The notes beneath the pieces are model-generated. The model saw nothing but the letters and a program-made list of their open reading frames with translations, had not been told where the DNA came from and made no database searches. This document shows positions 1-11,882 of a DNA stretch of 64,000 nucleotides, one piece after another; within the stretch, counting starts at the first letter, position 1; every line of letters begins with the position of its first letter. The DNA comes from Selaginella tamariscina (lineage: Eukaryota > Streptophyta > Lycopodiopsida > Selaginellales > Selaginellaceae), in the NCBI GenBank assembly GCA_003024785.1, contig PUQB01000350.1, positions 135,919 to 199,918 of the forward strand, in the 5' to 3' direction. A program made the translations under genes and the position numbers.

Positions 1-20
1 CTCCCAAGGTATAGTCACTA

Positions 21-377
21 TTGGAAAGAAGCAAAGCCCCTGCACCAGCTGCCCCTCTCGGATTGTCCTTGACTGCCCCATCCGTGTACAAATCACCCCA
101 ATCTTCCTGGTCCTCTTCATCACTCGACTCTGACAGCCCCGATGAGTTCTCTTCACTCAAACCATCCGAATCCTCAGCTCCATCGACACCGGCTGAACCT
201 CCAACATTGGTTGAACCTCCTCGTCCGACTGCTCATCTTGGTTCACCGCAGCCTCCTCTGATCCCACTTCGCTTCCTTGCAAATCCCCTTGTCCGCACTA
301 CCATCCTATCTGCACTGGTCCTAGCTGCTCTTATACTATCTGCTCTGCTTTGCCCTATCCTTACACAAGAACCCTAA
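21..377 (+). CDS. Uncertain open frame, Ser/Pro-rich with hydrophobic C-terminus
   Basis: An open frame of about 118 codons begins after a stop at 12-14 and has no ATG at its start. The product is rich in Ser, Pro and Ala, with acidic Ser-Asp stretches, and ends in a hydrophobic run rich in Leu/Ala/Ile that could span a membrane. It is less AT-rich than the DNA that follows. It could be a gag-like or gene-fragment exon from an element entering the window, or a chance frame. I do not recognise a family. Confidence 0.2.
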   Translation: MERSKAPAPAAPLGLSLTAPSVYKSPQSSWSSSSLDSDSPDEFSSLKPSESSAPSTPAEPPTLVEPPRPTAHLGSPQPPLIPLRFLANPLVRTTILSALVLAALILSALLCPILTQEP

Positions 378-779
378 CCTCTGGCTATCCCTCAACACGT
401 TAATCTTCTCTGATTCTGCACCATCCCCAGCGAATTGCCTGAAATCCACCATGCCCACTTGCAATTCCCGTCCTCGCATATAGCTCTCAACCTCAAAATC
501 CCATGCCCATGTCCATTTCGCTCCTTCCCCTGTGCACAGGTCGGACCTGGCCGGATCCTGCCTCCCACTACTACTACACCTAAATGCTGCTATCTACTGT
601 ATCCGACACCACCCTAGCACCTATGAATGCATTACTATTGTCTCAACCGAGACAAATCAGCCCAAGCAAGAAACCTTCCAGGAAGCCTCACAAAACACAT
701 GGCACCAGTGTGGCGCCATGGCGGCGCCCCCATGGAGACCTCCCATGGCTCAAATCTACTCGGCTCTCATTGCACGATT

Positions 780-2380
780 TAAATTTAAATTAACTTAATT
801 GTCATATTGATAATTGATAAAGTATTGAATGCATTACTTTAATCCATTGTTGAATTAATAATCAAAAATGCTATTTTAATTCACTTAAAATATTTCAATA
901 TATTAAATCAAATGTAGTGCAAATAGTTATATATAAACCTAAATTTATTTATTTCATGGGTAATGTGTGTAAATTAACTTAGGGACATAAGATCGAACAC
1001 ATGGCTTATCATGTGGTATATTGGATGTGGGTAGTGTGAGACAAAAGGCATTTACTAAAAGCAATGTGTTGAGTAAATGTGATTGCAATATTCATAAAAT
1101 TAAATTTTAATTAAATTTATGCGATATATAATCACATAACTGGAGAGCAAAAATTAAATTTTTTGAGTAAAATAGGTTTACTCACATGTTAATCACCACC
1201 GGTGGAAATGCTCTTATATTTTAAATCTTTAAGAAAAATTCAAAGTCCTTAAAGTTCTTATTACATTTTGGCCACATAAAGTGTTGATTTGTAAGAAAAA
1301 GGTTACTTGACTCACTTTCTTATAAAAGTCCAAGTTAGAAATAATTAAGAAACTTAATTTAATAATTTGGGCCATTCAATAAACCTTTAAGATCTAACAC
1401 GCAACATCCACTCTCGAGAACATATTTATTCACAAGTCACAAGTACTAGTCCTTAATGTAGCGTAACCAAGGTAGCCGTAACAAAGGCTTTGGTTACTAA
1501 CTTTTTTGAGATATGAACCTGCACCCAACTATGTATTAGAATTAAGCTTATGACCTTAGCTAAGCATAAGGTTAAGGATTGACCTAATGCTTAATTATGA
1601 TATATCCTATGTTGTGCAACATTTCATTCTTGAAAATGTAGAAAGGTAAATAGAGTTAAGTGTGCAAACACATTGAATGATATATCAACAGTGTCCCATG
1701 GAGTGTTATATAGTGTTTTTAACTTTTAACTCATGATGTTGCACTACACTATAATTATGGCACTAAGGGACACCTACCATTTTTAAGAATATGGCAAGTG
1801 GGTTGGCACAAAATCTTAATGTCAAATGCTATTTTACTTGAGCCTAAGAACTAACCCTAAACCCCTATAAGACTTTCATAAGGAGGTAGGTTTAAAGGTG
1901 AGTAAGAAAATTTATTTAGCCTTGATGCTTTAATAGATCAGGCCCAGACCTTCAATTCTTAAGTGCATTATAAAGATTGTGTCTATGCCTTAATTGTTAC
2001 CAACACATATATCAAGTGTAAGGCTAAGAGTTGTGTAAAGTGCAAAGTAAAAACAATAACACGAGTACTTATTTATTTAAATTCTTATTTCTGTTATGGT
2101 TGACCCACATATTTAACGTAATAATAATGATGGGTTGCAATTGTTTAATTGATGTTAGGTCGTTAATGTCACCCAATAATGATGTGAGGTCCTCAACATC
2201 ATCAAATTTGGCCTACAATGATACCAAGTCATCGGCAGATTGTTCACATCATCAAAGTGTTAACAATAGCATCATGTTGTTGATAATGGGTCATCAACAT
2301 CATCAAGTTGTTGGTTGGTGATGATATTGACTAATGGTGGTGTATCTTGACACTTGTGAAACTTGCTATTAAAGGGGTAG
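780..2380. other. AT-rich non-coding stretch
   Basis: AT-rich sequence with no supportable gene. It contains simple ATT/TAA runs and a CATCA/GATGATG-rich patch near 2100-2330. Nothing here looks like a conserved exon. Confidence 0.6.
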
Positions 2381-2382
2381 TG

Positions 2383-2470
2383 TTATGAATCACTAGAAAT
2401 ACTAAAATGATAATGATACTAATATTAAAATATTATTTGAGATATTCAAAAGACACATATAGCCAATAAA
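2383..2470 (+). repeat. Fragment resembling the LTR start of the Ty3/Gypsy relic
   Basis: The block starting TGTTATGAATCACTAGAAAT resembles the sequence at 26187 that follows the polypurine tract of the chromovirus relic. Both have a TGT-AT-A start, CACTA-A-A, and then a GATAATGAT motif. It is probably a decayed LTR piece. Confidence 0.35.
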
Positions 2471-2659
2471 TATTACATAATCAAGAACTATACAAGCATT
2501 ATCAGTGTTTTAAATCTTGTTACATATGTAACTTACTAAATCATGCTACATGTACATTTAAGAACATCTATTACAGTGCACTATAAACCAATAATGCTAA
2601 GAATGCCCCAACATCTATAAATCTTTGAACTCTCTTTAGCAAATATAGCGCCCTCCCCA

Positions 2660-2930
2660 TTCCCACTTTGTCCACTCTCCACACCCACTATCACAACCTT
2701 TCCCTCTCCCCTTAAGCCAACTCACTAAGTAACCTCCCTTAAACCAACTAACCTTAGTGGCCTAAAATTTACTCACAAATTCACCCCACTTTGTCCACTC
2801 TCCCACACCCACTATCACAACCTTTCCTCTCCCTTAAGCCAACTCACTAAGTAACCTTTCCCTCTCCCTTAAACCAACTAACCTTAGTGGCCTAAAATTT
2901 ACTCACAAATTCACCCCTGATGGAAATCGA
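2660..2930 (+). repeat. Tandem duplication, ~123 bp unit
   Basis: A pyrimidine-rich unit beginning CACTTTGTCCACTCTCC at 2664 recurs at 2787. It carries the shared text CACTATCACAACCTTTCC, TTAAGCCAACTCACTAAGTA and CCTAAAATTTACTCACAAAT. Two nearly identical copies are visible. Confidence 0.75.
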
Positions 2931-2939
2931 ACTCAAGAC

Positions 2940-3912
2940 TGCTCCGTTATCAAATATAACGACCTTTCCCTCTCCTTTTAAGCCAACTAGGCAAAAGACC
3001 AATTGGTGTTTATGAGAGGGCCCCTTGTCATGACGACCTAATTACGCTTGAGTCTTTCCCACATATCTCACAATATTTACCCAGGTGGTCAACCCACCAA
3101 GTTAGAATTATGACACCCACTCCCCTTTCATGCTCTCTCTCCTCTTTCTCACTTTACCCACTCCCTTTCCCTCTTTCTTTCCTCCTCCTCAACATGAGCA
3201 ACCCTAATGTTCTCAAGCTTACGTTCATCGCTAACAAGGCTCATGATCAAGCATGCATTTCGTTTCTCTCTCAGATGATCATGCCCTTGCAATTGTCGTG
3301 GCCAACTCCTCACAAGTGTCTACTCAACTCCATCCAACATGAATATTACACAATGAAATTTGCAAGCAGCAAAGGCCTAAGACATTGTATCATAGTTCTA
3401 ACCTGGTGGGTTGACTACCTAGGTAAAAATTGTGGGATATGTGGGCAAAAAGACCCAAGCAGACCTGGGTCATCACGACTAGGGGCCCTCTCATAAACAC
3501 CAATTGGCCCTTTGCCTAGTTGGCATAAGGGAGAGGGAAAAGTTGTGACATTTGGTATCGGAGCGGTCCCAGGTTTGATTCTCATTAGGGGATGAACTTT
3601 GAGTAAAGTTCATACCACTAAGGTTGGCGCACTTGTCCTTGCCTAACTAAACCCCCCAATTGACATATGATGCGAGTACATCTTGCGAGCTTGCCAAGCG
3701 TGAGTAGAAACGCCTTTAGTTGCACTTCTCAAATGGGTGGAAAGTGTCATAGTTCTAACCTAGTGGGTTGACTATCTAGGTAAAGATTGTGAGATATGGG
3801 CAAAAAGACCCAAGAAGATCTGAGTCATCACGACTAGGGGCTCTCTCATAAACACCAATTGGCCCTTTGCCTAGTTGGCATAAGGGGAGAGGGAAAGGTT
3901 GTGACATTTGAA
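2940..3912. repeat. Three copies of a ~160 bp repeat, one inverted
   Basis: A module with CACCAATTGGCCCTTTGCC, CTAGTTGGCATAAGG and a TAGTTCTAACCTGGTGGGTT-like start appears at about 3390-3550 and again at 3745-3910. It appears in reverse complement at about 2940-3115 (GACCAATTGGTGTTTATGAG). The open frame at 3110-3496 runs into the second copy and is not a convincing gene. Confidence 0.75.
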
Positions 3913-3913
3913 T

Positions 3914-5165
3914 TGTCAGAGTTTTAACACGAAGGACCAACATGTGGCAACACCTTGTGTGAGCAACGCTAAGTCTTTTAAGATAACCCTAAGAATTTAA
4001 CTCAAAGGCCTAATTAGGCAGAAGACTTAGAGTCCTACCCTAAGTCCTCTAGAATGACCATCCCCTGAACCCTAGAGGATAACCCGAGTAGACTTTAGGA
4101 TCCTATCTCAATAGACCTAACAAGCTCATGCCGATGTGTCTCACACATACCCCCATGACAGAGTCAAGGCATCGTCACTTACCCCTTGAGGAATCACCCT
4201 CATTCGGGAATACAACCCCTTTAGGGCAACAAGGGATATCCTGAACCACGACTAATCCTGAGTGGCCAAGTCATACCCTAGACCTAGGGCTACTTAATGA
4301 GGACACGAGTGCGCGCCGTAGGCAAACACGTGTGTTCTGCTAAGCAAACTCCCTAAAGCTAAGTTTGAATAACCCTAAGTACATGACGCCCCACACCCGT
4401 GTTCGCCTACGCCCCACATGAGTGCTAGACCTAGCTTGACGTGGAGGAGGAGGTTGGAGACAAGCCTCAATCTCTGCCTTTTGGAACGTGCATTTCAACA
4501 AGACCTCCCAAACATGAATTCGCCAACGTTAAGGATAAGCTACCCCGAAGGTGGGACATACCCCTGTTATTTGGAAGTTAGGGTGGCACAACAGAGGGTT
4601 GTGCCTTAACAACACAAGCTAAAGCTTGCATTGGGAGAAGAGTAACGAGCTCAGTCATGAACCCAAGAACCCTCACTCCTACATACTCTACCTTATTTAT
4701 GTGACGGAGCCCCCCCCTCTTTTCCTAAATGTGTATGTGGGATAGCATGAATTTAGCTAGCCTCTTATTAAGTTAATGAGAGAGTGTTTAACTTAGCTTA
4801 ACTCTAACCCTAAAACCCTACCCAAGGGGGGGGGTTTTTAGGGCGTGGGTTAGGGCAACCCTAGGGTTAGGTCAACCCTAGGGGTGTTCCTAACCCTATA
4901 AACACGCCGAACTCATCTACATTAACCAATCAGCCTAACTGGACGTCAAAATTGAGGGTGAGTTTTTCTAGAAGGTAAGTTCTAACATCGCTTAGAGTTT
5001 TCTACAAATACCTAATGACACCGACTACACCATCACTAGATACCCAAGTGCACTAAGCGGGCCTATTTTCTATTACATCTAGGGTCCATCAACATAGTAC
5101 AGTAAGTAAGTAACAACAATCAACGTTCAAAGTAAAGGGTTGAGTCATAATAAAAATTATAACAC
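3914..5165 (+). repeat. Dispersed repeat, TGTCAGAGTTTTAAC family, copy A
   Basis: A non-coding repeat of about 1.25 kb starts TGTCAGAGTTTTAAC and ends near 5165 with GTCATAATAAAAATTATAAC. Internal landmarks recur in the copies at 6372, 28243, 42148 and 62333: GAGCAACGCTAAGTCTTT, CCTCTAGAATGACCATCCCC, TACCCCTTGAGGAATCACC, GTGGGACATACCCCTG and AAGTGCACTAAGCGGGCC. TG...CA-like ends with short inverted termini suggest a solo LTR or non-autonomous retroelement. No protein-coding domain was seen. Confidence 0.7.
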
Positions 5166-5379
5166 ATTGAAGAGCAATTTTTCTTATTTAATTCCATATA
5201 TGTGTGTGTGTATGTGTGTGGATGTGTATATGAGGTTGCTTGTGTTGCATTTTTTTTGAGTTTTATAATGTGGTTTAATTTTGAGTTTTTGGGGATTTGT
5301 GACTAAATCTATTTTGGTCATATGTGGACATGAGCATATGTTGAAGGTAAACATGTATTTACATATAAAAACATGTGTG

Positions 5380-5680
5380 CTCTCTCTCTCTCTATATATA
5401 TATATATGTTTGTGTGTGTGTGTGTGGTTGTGTGTGCGTAGGGAGAGAGAGAAGGGGGAGAATAAATAGATAAATATAGATAGATATGTATGTTAATGTT
5501 TAATGTTTATATACATATGAATTTAAATTATGATGTATGTAAATATCTATGAAAATATATGTATAGGATATATATATATATATATAATGTTGAAGGTAAA
5601 CATGTATTTATATATAAAAGTATGTGTGGTCTCTCTCTCTAAATGAATGAATGTGTGTGTGTGTTAATGTTTATGAGACA
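5380..5680. repeat. Microsatellite cluster
   Basis: Short CT, TA, TG and GA tracts lie at 5382-5455 and again at about 5570-5660. A repeated phrase, GTTGAAGGTAAACATGTATTTA, links the two blocks (5340 and 5589). Low-complexity DNA with no gene. Confidence 0.7.
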
Positions 5681-5694
5681 TATTTGTACAAGGC

Positions 5695-6065
5695 ATAGGA
5701 TCTCACTTCATGAGTATGAAATCTCACTTCAAAAGGCAAGAATATCACTTTGTAAGTCAATAATTTCACTTCGTAAAAAAAGAGTTTCATTTCACGAGCT
5801 TGGAGTCTCATTCTTATAGGCTAAGTTCCACTTTCTTTTCTTGGAACTTCACTTTGTCGTCTTGGAGCCTCACTTCATGCAATTGAAACCTCACTTTGTG
5901 GGCTTGAACCTTCACTTTGTGGGCTTGAACCTTCACTTTGTGTGATTGAAATCTCACTTTATGGGCTTGAACCCTCACTTTGTGGGCTTTTTGGCTCACT
6001 CATTCGGTGTGGAGCCTCACTTTATAGGTTAATAGTCTCACTTTGTAGGGTAACAATGTTAATTC
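5695..6065 (-). repeat. 21-bp minisatellite array 1
   Basis: A tandem array of roughly 21-bp units of the type TCACTTTGTGGGCTTGAACC. On the minus strand, 5814-5999 stays open and encodes eight 7-residue units of the type AHKVKVQ. Outer units degrade and shift frame. The heptad frame follows from the 21-bp period, so coding is not demonstrated. A related array in the opposite orientation lies at 7885-8225. Confidence 0.8.
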
Positions 6066-6371
6066 ATATAGTCACTTCCTTGTCATGAGCCTCAATTTTT
6101 TAAATAATTCTCTTGTTTAAGCATTATTCACACTTTTTAAGCTGGAAATTAAACTAATATATTGAACTGGATTGTACAAAATCTATAATATCTTAGTTAG
6201 TTTGAATAATTTGAATAATGGAATTGTTGTTCATGGTGATCTGTATTTTGTTTAGATATCCATTAAATAATTATTTTAACATAAATGCAATAAAGAAACT
6301 AATCACTCATTGACATTAAGTGATCAATTCAAATTGGTTGTTCGTGTGGTTGTTGAGCTCTATATCATCGA

Positions 6372-7310
6372 TGTCATAGTTTTTATTATGACTTGACCCT
6401 TTACATTGGGGTTTGATTATTGTTACTTATCGAGTTGTGTGATGAACCCTATATATAGTAAGAACATGCCTGCTTGGTGCACTTGGGTATATGGTGATGA
6501 TCTGACCGGGTGTCATTAGGGCATGAAACTTTAGGCGAAGCTATAACTTACTTTATAAAAAACTCTCCCTCGGTTTGACGTTACCAGTTAGATTTTCCTC
6601 AAGAGTAACTTGTTAAAAAGGGTTAAGGACACTCCTAGGGTTGACCTAACACTAGGGTTGCCCTAATCGCACGCCCTAATACCCCCCTAGGGGTTAGGTT
6701 TAGGGTTAGTAAGTTAGGTCATCTCATTTCATTAAGGCTGGCATTCTGTGCCAGCCCACTTGCTCAATTAGGGGGGGGAGGGGCGGGGCTCCGTCACATA
6801 AATAAGGTAAATTATATGTAGTGAAAGTTCCTAAATTCAAAAGAGAATTCGTTATTCTCTTATTGGTGCAACCTAAAGCTTGTGTCATTAAAGCACAATT
6901 CTTTATTGTGCCGCCCTAACTTTCATACGACAGAGGTACGTCCCACCTTTGGGTTATCCTACCCTTATCATTGGTAGGATTTCGCCCTTGTGATTGGGTA
7001 CATCACATACAAGGAGTTAGTCAATTCTTAGGACTGTCAACCCGCTCGCAAGCCTAGAAAGAATTGCCCGAGTTCATGTTCCACAAGATTAGTGGATGAG
7101 GTTTTGCTCTAGCCGCCTCACCCACACCAAGCTATGAACAATACTTACAGCTCGGCTAGCCCACACATCCTGACTCTCGAGGTGACCCTTGACCATGGAC
7201 TTGGCCAACTGAGGGTGTGAGTTCCTAAAAGACAGGTTCTTAATATGGGTACTTTACCAGATATCGTGGGGGGTTTCTAGAGAGGGATTCCAGGGTTGGC
7301 ATCTGGCAAG
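6372..7310 (-). repeat. Dispersed repeat, TGTCA family, copy B (truncated)
   Basis: A reverse-orientation copy that starts TGTCATAGTTTTTATTATGA. It shares the blocks CATTAGGGCATG, CTTGTGTCATTAAAGCACAA and GTACGTCCCACCTTTGGGTT with the other copies. Similarity stops near the CCAGGGTTGGCATC block at about 7290-7310, so the rest of the unit is missing. Confidence 0.65.
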
Positions 7311-7884
7311 CCGCCTTCGTGGCACAAGGTAAAAACTTTGACAATTGATAAACCAGTCTATGCCATGTTGTGGACGATAAGTTATCTCATGCAATCGATA
7401 TTGGTGGATCCATTTTTGATCATAAGCATTACGACTTGCAATCCTAGTCTTTTTCTTTTACCCTTCATAATACGCCTCCATAATCAAGCAATCCTAGTCT
7501 TTTCTTTTACCTTTCATAATACCCCTTCATAATCAAGCATGGTTCCATCAGGCTGTTGAATGTGATACTTTAGGACCAATCCTAGAATAACATAGTTTCT
7601 AGCTACAGCAAGGCCAAGGTGCAACCATGTGTGATCATGCACTACACACATGCATGTGACACATCTATTGTTGCTTACAATAAAGGAATAAAGGAACCAA
7701 ATATGTAATATGACATAAACAAATTAGTAATTTGCCACTTTTGTGAATCTATTAAGGCATATCGGCAAACTTCATGGTCATTTGTTTTCATTTTAGTGCT
7801 AGGGTATGCTTAAAATCCTCTTTCTTTTGTTGTTGCAATGCTTGTGTAGTATGCAAAACATTTTTGAAATGAGTCCCTACATGA

Positions 7885-8225
7885 GTCTAACAAAGTGAGC
7901 CTCAAAGACCACAAAGTGAAACTCCATGACCACAAAGTGAGGGTCAATGCCCCACAGAGTGAGCCTCCAAGCCCATTAAGTAAGTCTTCCTGCCCACAAA
8001 GTGAAAGGTCATGCCCATGCCAATTTACTAAGTGCGTCTTGAAGCCCACAAAGCGAGTTTCAGGTCATAAGCAATGATATTTCAATCTCACAAAGTGAGT
8101 CTTGAAGCCCACGAAGTGAGTTTTAAGTTATATGGAGTGACACTTCAATCCCATAAGTGAGTCTCAAAGCCCATGAAATGAGTTTTAGACCATACATAAT
8201 GACACTTTAATTCCACAAAGTGAGA
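7885..8225 (+). repeat. 21-bp minisatellite array 2 (inverted relative to array 1)
   Basis: Units of the type CCACAAAGTGAGTCTTGAAG repeat with a period near 21 bp. Their reverse complement matches array 1 at 5695-6065. Several units have drifted and open frames through them are short. Confidence 0.75.
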
Positions 8226-8229
8226 ATCC

Positions 8230-9900
8230 ATCATTAATTATGGTAGCTCATGTTCGAGAATTTATTCCTCACACAATTGTTTATACTTTGTTCAAAAGCA
8301 ATTACTTACAACTTGTCCAAATTCCTGTATCTAATACAGGTAAGCATGTCTAATGGTCAGTGCAAGGAAGATTTCCTCGGTGCAATGAAAAAAATAAAAC
8401 TAAATAAAGCACATGACAATGTAAAGAAAGCCATTGCATGACTATTGACAGATCCACAGTATTTATAAATGTTTTTATTATGATTAAAAATGTTTTCCCT
8501 CATTGATTAAATTTACACTTGTAAAAATGAAACAAAGACATTGTGGCTAACACTGTCCTCTTAGCTTCATGACATGATTCCCTATCTTGGGATGTAAGCT
8601 ATTGGCTTGGGTGGCTTAGGTGGCTTAGGAGGTGGAAGTACAACTTATATACTTTAACAACTTACTACATGGAGGATATGCAATTGGTGAGCTTGGAAAT
8701 GCTCATGGTCAGTTGACCATCATAAATGAGGCAGTGTACTAAGGTCCTAAGGGCTACAAGCACAACAAGAAAATGCTAATGTTCCTTATGAGCTTGGTAG
8801 AAACCCGAGGTCACCGTGATGACATCATCGTAATATGGAAGTGAACCAAATGTGTAAGGCATGGGTATTTGTATATGTACACATGTACATGCCTACACAT
8901 GCACTACACGAGTCATTTAAGAAATACATATAACAATGGTCAGTGTTCTACCGCAACATAGTATAATGAACATCGGGCTGACAAAGTAGAGTAGTTAGCA
9001 ATTGTTATTGAACATATCCTTGTATTAAATTTTGTAGATAAAATGAATCAAAAGCTAGTAGTTGTTGATACAAAGTGGGATAAAGTTGCAACTAAATTAA
9101 ACCTTAGAAAGGAGAAGTTTATGGTGATGTGACCTTGCATTCTAGCTCTGCCATCCAACTAAGGTCAATTGATAAGGAAGTGTACAATGACTTTGTTGGT
9201 AACGAAGATTTAAAAAAAGATAAAGCGACAATGATTGCCACAAAAGTCTTTAGAGAATGAAATTGTGAAATATGTTGTGTTCCCCACATAGTGGACTACA
9301 ATGACATTATCTGATGGAAAGAAAAAGATAAAAATCACAAATATTATCCCAAAACACCAGTTGAGTGTAGTGTGGATGTTCCATGGGGGACTTATGAGTT
9401 TGAGTAGAAGGAAAACATAGGCCAAGACGCTATTGTGATGGTTGCAACAGTTCACCCCCAAACACAAAAAGGGCTTTAATTCAGGGGAGGTGGCATATTA
9501 CTCATACTTTACTCCTTGACTAAGCATGCTAAAGAGTACCAATACATGTCTATTTTTATATAAGTGAACGAGCAACTAACCAACCCTTAACAAAAAGGCT
9601 TATTGAAATATAATATATGAAGAATTGAAAACCCAAACAATGAGTCATTTAATTCAATAGGGTAAAGAAGATGCACAATAAGACAATTATTATTTAAAAT
9701 TAAGGTGTATAATGTATTAATTTTTCGACAATATAAATCATGACCTACATTCTTCTTTGTTCAAGTTTCATTACAGAGCAACACTAAGTATGAATAGATG
9801 TACTTTATAATTCACGCAGAGTGTATATACATATAATCAAACGGTTGATGAAATAGACCCATTGTTTGTCTTGCATATTAAATAATGAAACCAACCTCAT
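8230..9900. other. Gene-poor stretch with decayed coding-like patches
   Basis: AT-rich DNA with short open patches, for example around 9060-9240 on the plus strand, but many stops and no domain I can name. It could be remnants of an old retroelement. Confidence 0.35.
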
Positions 9901-9959
9901 CATTTATGAAACTTTATGTTCAATATTCATTCATGAGACCAACCCCCTTATAAACATGT

Positions 9960-10530
9960 AAACAGCCAAGGGTGCAGTAGCTACTGTCAAGGAGAAGACT
10001 ACCAATGCAGCTGCAACTATAGAAGAGAAATGGGATAAAACCAAGGCTTCTACCAATGAGAAGGTAAAATATGGTGTGTGTGTAATAAAAATCATATAAG
10101 GAGAAGACTGCTAATGCAGCTGCAACTATGGAGGAGAAATGGGATAAAACTAAGGCTTGTGCCACTGAGAAGGTAAAATATGGTGTGTGTGTGTGTGTGT
10201 GTGTGTGTGTGATAAAAATCATAAGTAACGCACAAATTGAGTGTCCATGTGTGTGTGTGAAATATTGATGTTTTAGCAGATCATACTATTATTATTATAT
10301 TATGTTCATTGTGTACGTGTATACCCAACGTGTATACCCAGCGTGGTGTGTGTACACATATCTTTATGACATTGTATATTTAAAGACGGACATGATGAGA
10401 GCCCGCGGTGAATCTGAGAAGCTTCAGAGGGTGGCAGGAGCAAAGGAGAAAAGCACGAGAAAAAAATGAAAGCCGACAATAAGAATATTCATCCCGACCA
10501 ACCGAATATTCATTCTTCCCATGATGTGGC
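9960..10530 (+). pseudogene. LEA-like (LEA_1-type) gene fragment with a duplicated exon
   Basis: Plus-strand exons encode Lys/Glu/Ala/Thr-rich helical sequence typical of late embryogenesis abundant proteins: VKEKTTNAAATIEEKWDKTK, ending at a GT donor (10064/10065). The same exon with its donor and the start of its intron is repeated at about 10098-10173 (EKTANAAATMEEKWDKTKA). A third segment from about 10386 encodes MMRARGESEKLQ and a basic tail, then a stop near 10467. LEA_1 proteins are small, hydrophilic and linked to desiccation tolerance. I see no clear first exon with ATG or signal, so it may be a fragment or an incompletely resolved gene. Confidence 0.45.
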
Positions 10531-11470
10531 AAAGTCTTAAGATGCAGTTTAGGTTGCATGTTTAATGTCGTTAGTAGAAATTTATTTCTGGTTCAATATT
10601 ATAATAAACACGATTTTCTTCTCTTATATTTAAAGCTTTACCTCACTCATTAAAATATAATGTTCAAATTTAAATTTAAATTTGTAAAGTCTGCACTTTT
10701 AAATTAAATTTAAATCAAAAGGAATACTTACTAAAATAAATTCTGAATTTTATTAAAAAGAATTTTAAATATATTAATACATAAATTTAAATGTGTGTGT
10801 GTTTATGTGTAGATATCTAGAGTTGAGTGTTATTGTTTTAAGTTATATAAATATAAAACATATATTTTAAGGTGGCTTTGTATGTATGTATATAGATATA
10901 TATATTCTTGCTCTCTCTCTCACACACACGCACACCCACACCCACCCACAGACCTATAAATTATTAAATATGAATTATGACACAAAATAGCTCCATTCTT
11001 AAAATTTATGTTTACTAATTATCTTATATGAAGTTTTTATTAATCACTAAGTCATACATATACAATATATGTACGTGTGTGATTGTGTGCTATATTTGCT
11101 ATACATTATTCACAGTTTAATATTGTAATGAAAAATTTAACATTAAATATATCATTTATAAATAAAACGAGGTATTTTTATCATTAAGATGGGAAGATAG
11201 TATCATTAAGATGAAATGAAACTAAGTTATACTTAATATGTATATACATACACGCGTGGTTTAAATACTATATATAAGTTTTATCTAAGAAATAGTAATT
11301 ATATAAATTCAAAATATATGAATAACTTATACAATTTACACGTAAACACATATTGTAATTCAAAGTGTTAAAAAGTTATAAAACTATACAGATACAAATA
11401 TACGTTTTAAGAATTTGTTTCTACATGTGTATATGTTAGATCCATTAACCATGTATATACATTAATGTTG
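10530..11470. other. AT-rich stretch without a gene
   Basis: AT-rich DNA with small TG, CT and CA tracts (about 10900-10945). No supportable coding sequence. Confidence 0.6.
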
Positions 11471-11481
11471 TAGGCGATGTA

Positions 11482-11612
11482 GCGGTATGTGGAAGTATCG
11501 GATGGAGATGTTTTCCTAAACTGGGCTCAATGGGAATTCAAAAGCCCAGAGAATGTGTTTAGCGCGGAAGATTACTACTCCGGTTGCACAGTGGAGCCTG
11601 CTAGCAAGAGAT
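11482..11612 (+). CDS. Possible isolated exon, unknown family
   Basis: Between a TAG (possible acceptor) at about 11481 and a GTGTGT donor at about 11613 there is an open frame with coding-like composition: VSDGDVFLNWAQWEFKSPE, then VFSAEDYYSGCTVEPASKRF. I do not recognise the family. Part of the block is duplicated at about 12957-13030, where the frame is not preserved, so it may be a gene relic. Confidence 0.3.
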
Positions 11613-11835
11613 TTGATCGACAAGGTGTGTAGAATCTCTGGTTGGCAAGATGTACCGTTGCCTGAAGACGCCAACCAAAGCATATCTTGTATATTAAATT
11701 TCATATATAAATCAGTAGCGGTGACCTTACAAGGAAAGTTCTCTTATTCTCTCTTTCACACACAAACACACACACGCACTCTCACAGAGTGTTATAGAAA
11801 AGATGTCTATTCATTTGAGCGAAAGTCATAAACTA
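11505..11835 (+). repeat. Direct duplication flanking the kinase relic, left copy
   Basis: Shares with 12957-13205 the blocks GGGCTCAATGGGAA, AAAAGCCCAGAGAAT, GCATATCTTGTA, ACATATAAATCA (or ATATATAAATCA), GACCTTA-AAGGAAAG and GATGTCTATTCATTTGAGCG. The left copy has about 110 extra bases in the middle. The two copies bracket the kinase relic at 11883-12846. Confidence 0.75.
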
Positions 11836-11882
11836 ATACCAATGGATTCGCTATATCACTAAGTTGCCCGGCATAAGCTGCT

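Noticed and set aside
1455-1485. Phrase like the 3' end of small-subunit rRNA (AACCAAGGTAGCCGTAACAA)
   Set aside because: Similarity covers only about 20 bases in AT-rich DNA, with no other rRNA sequence around it.
3110-3496. 128-codon open frame
   Set aside because: It lies across a repeat present in three copies, one inverted; composition is low-complexity and no domain is visible.
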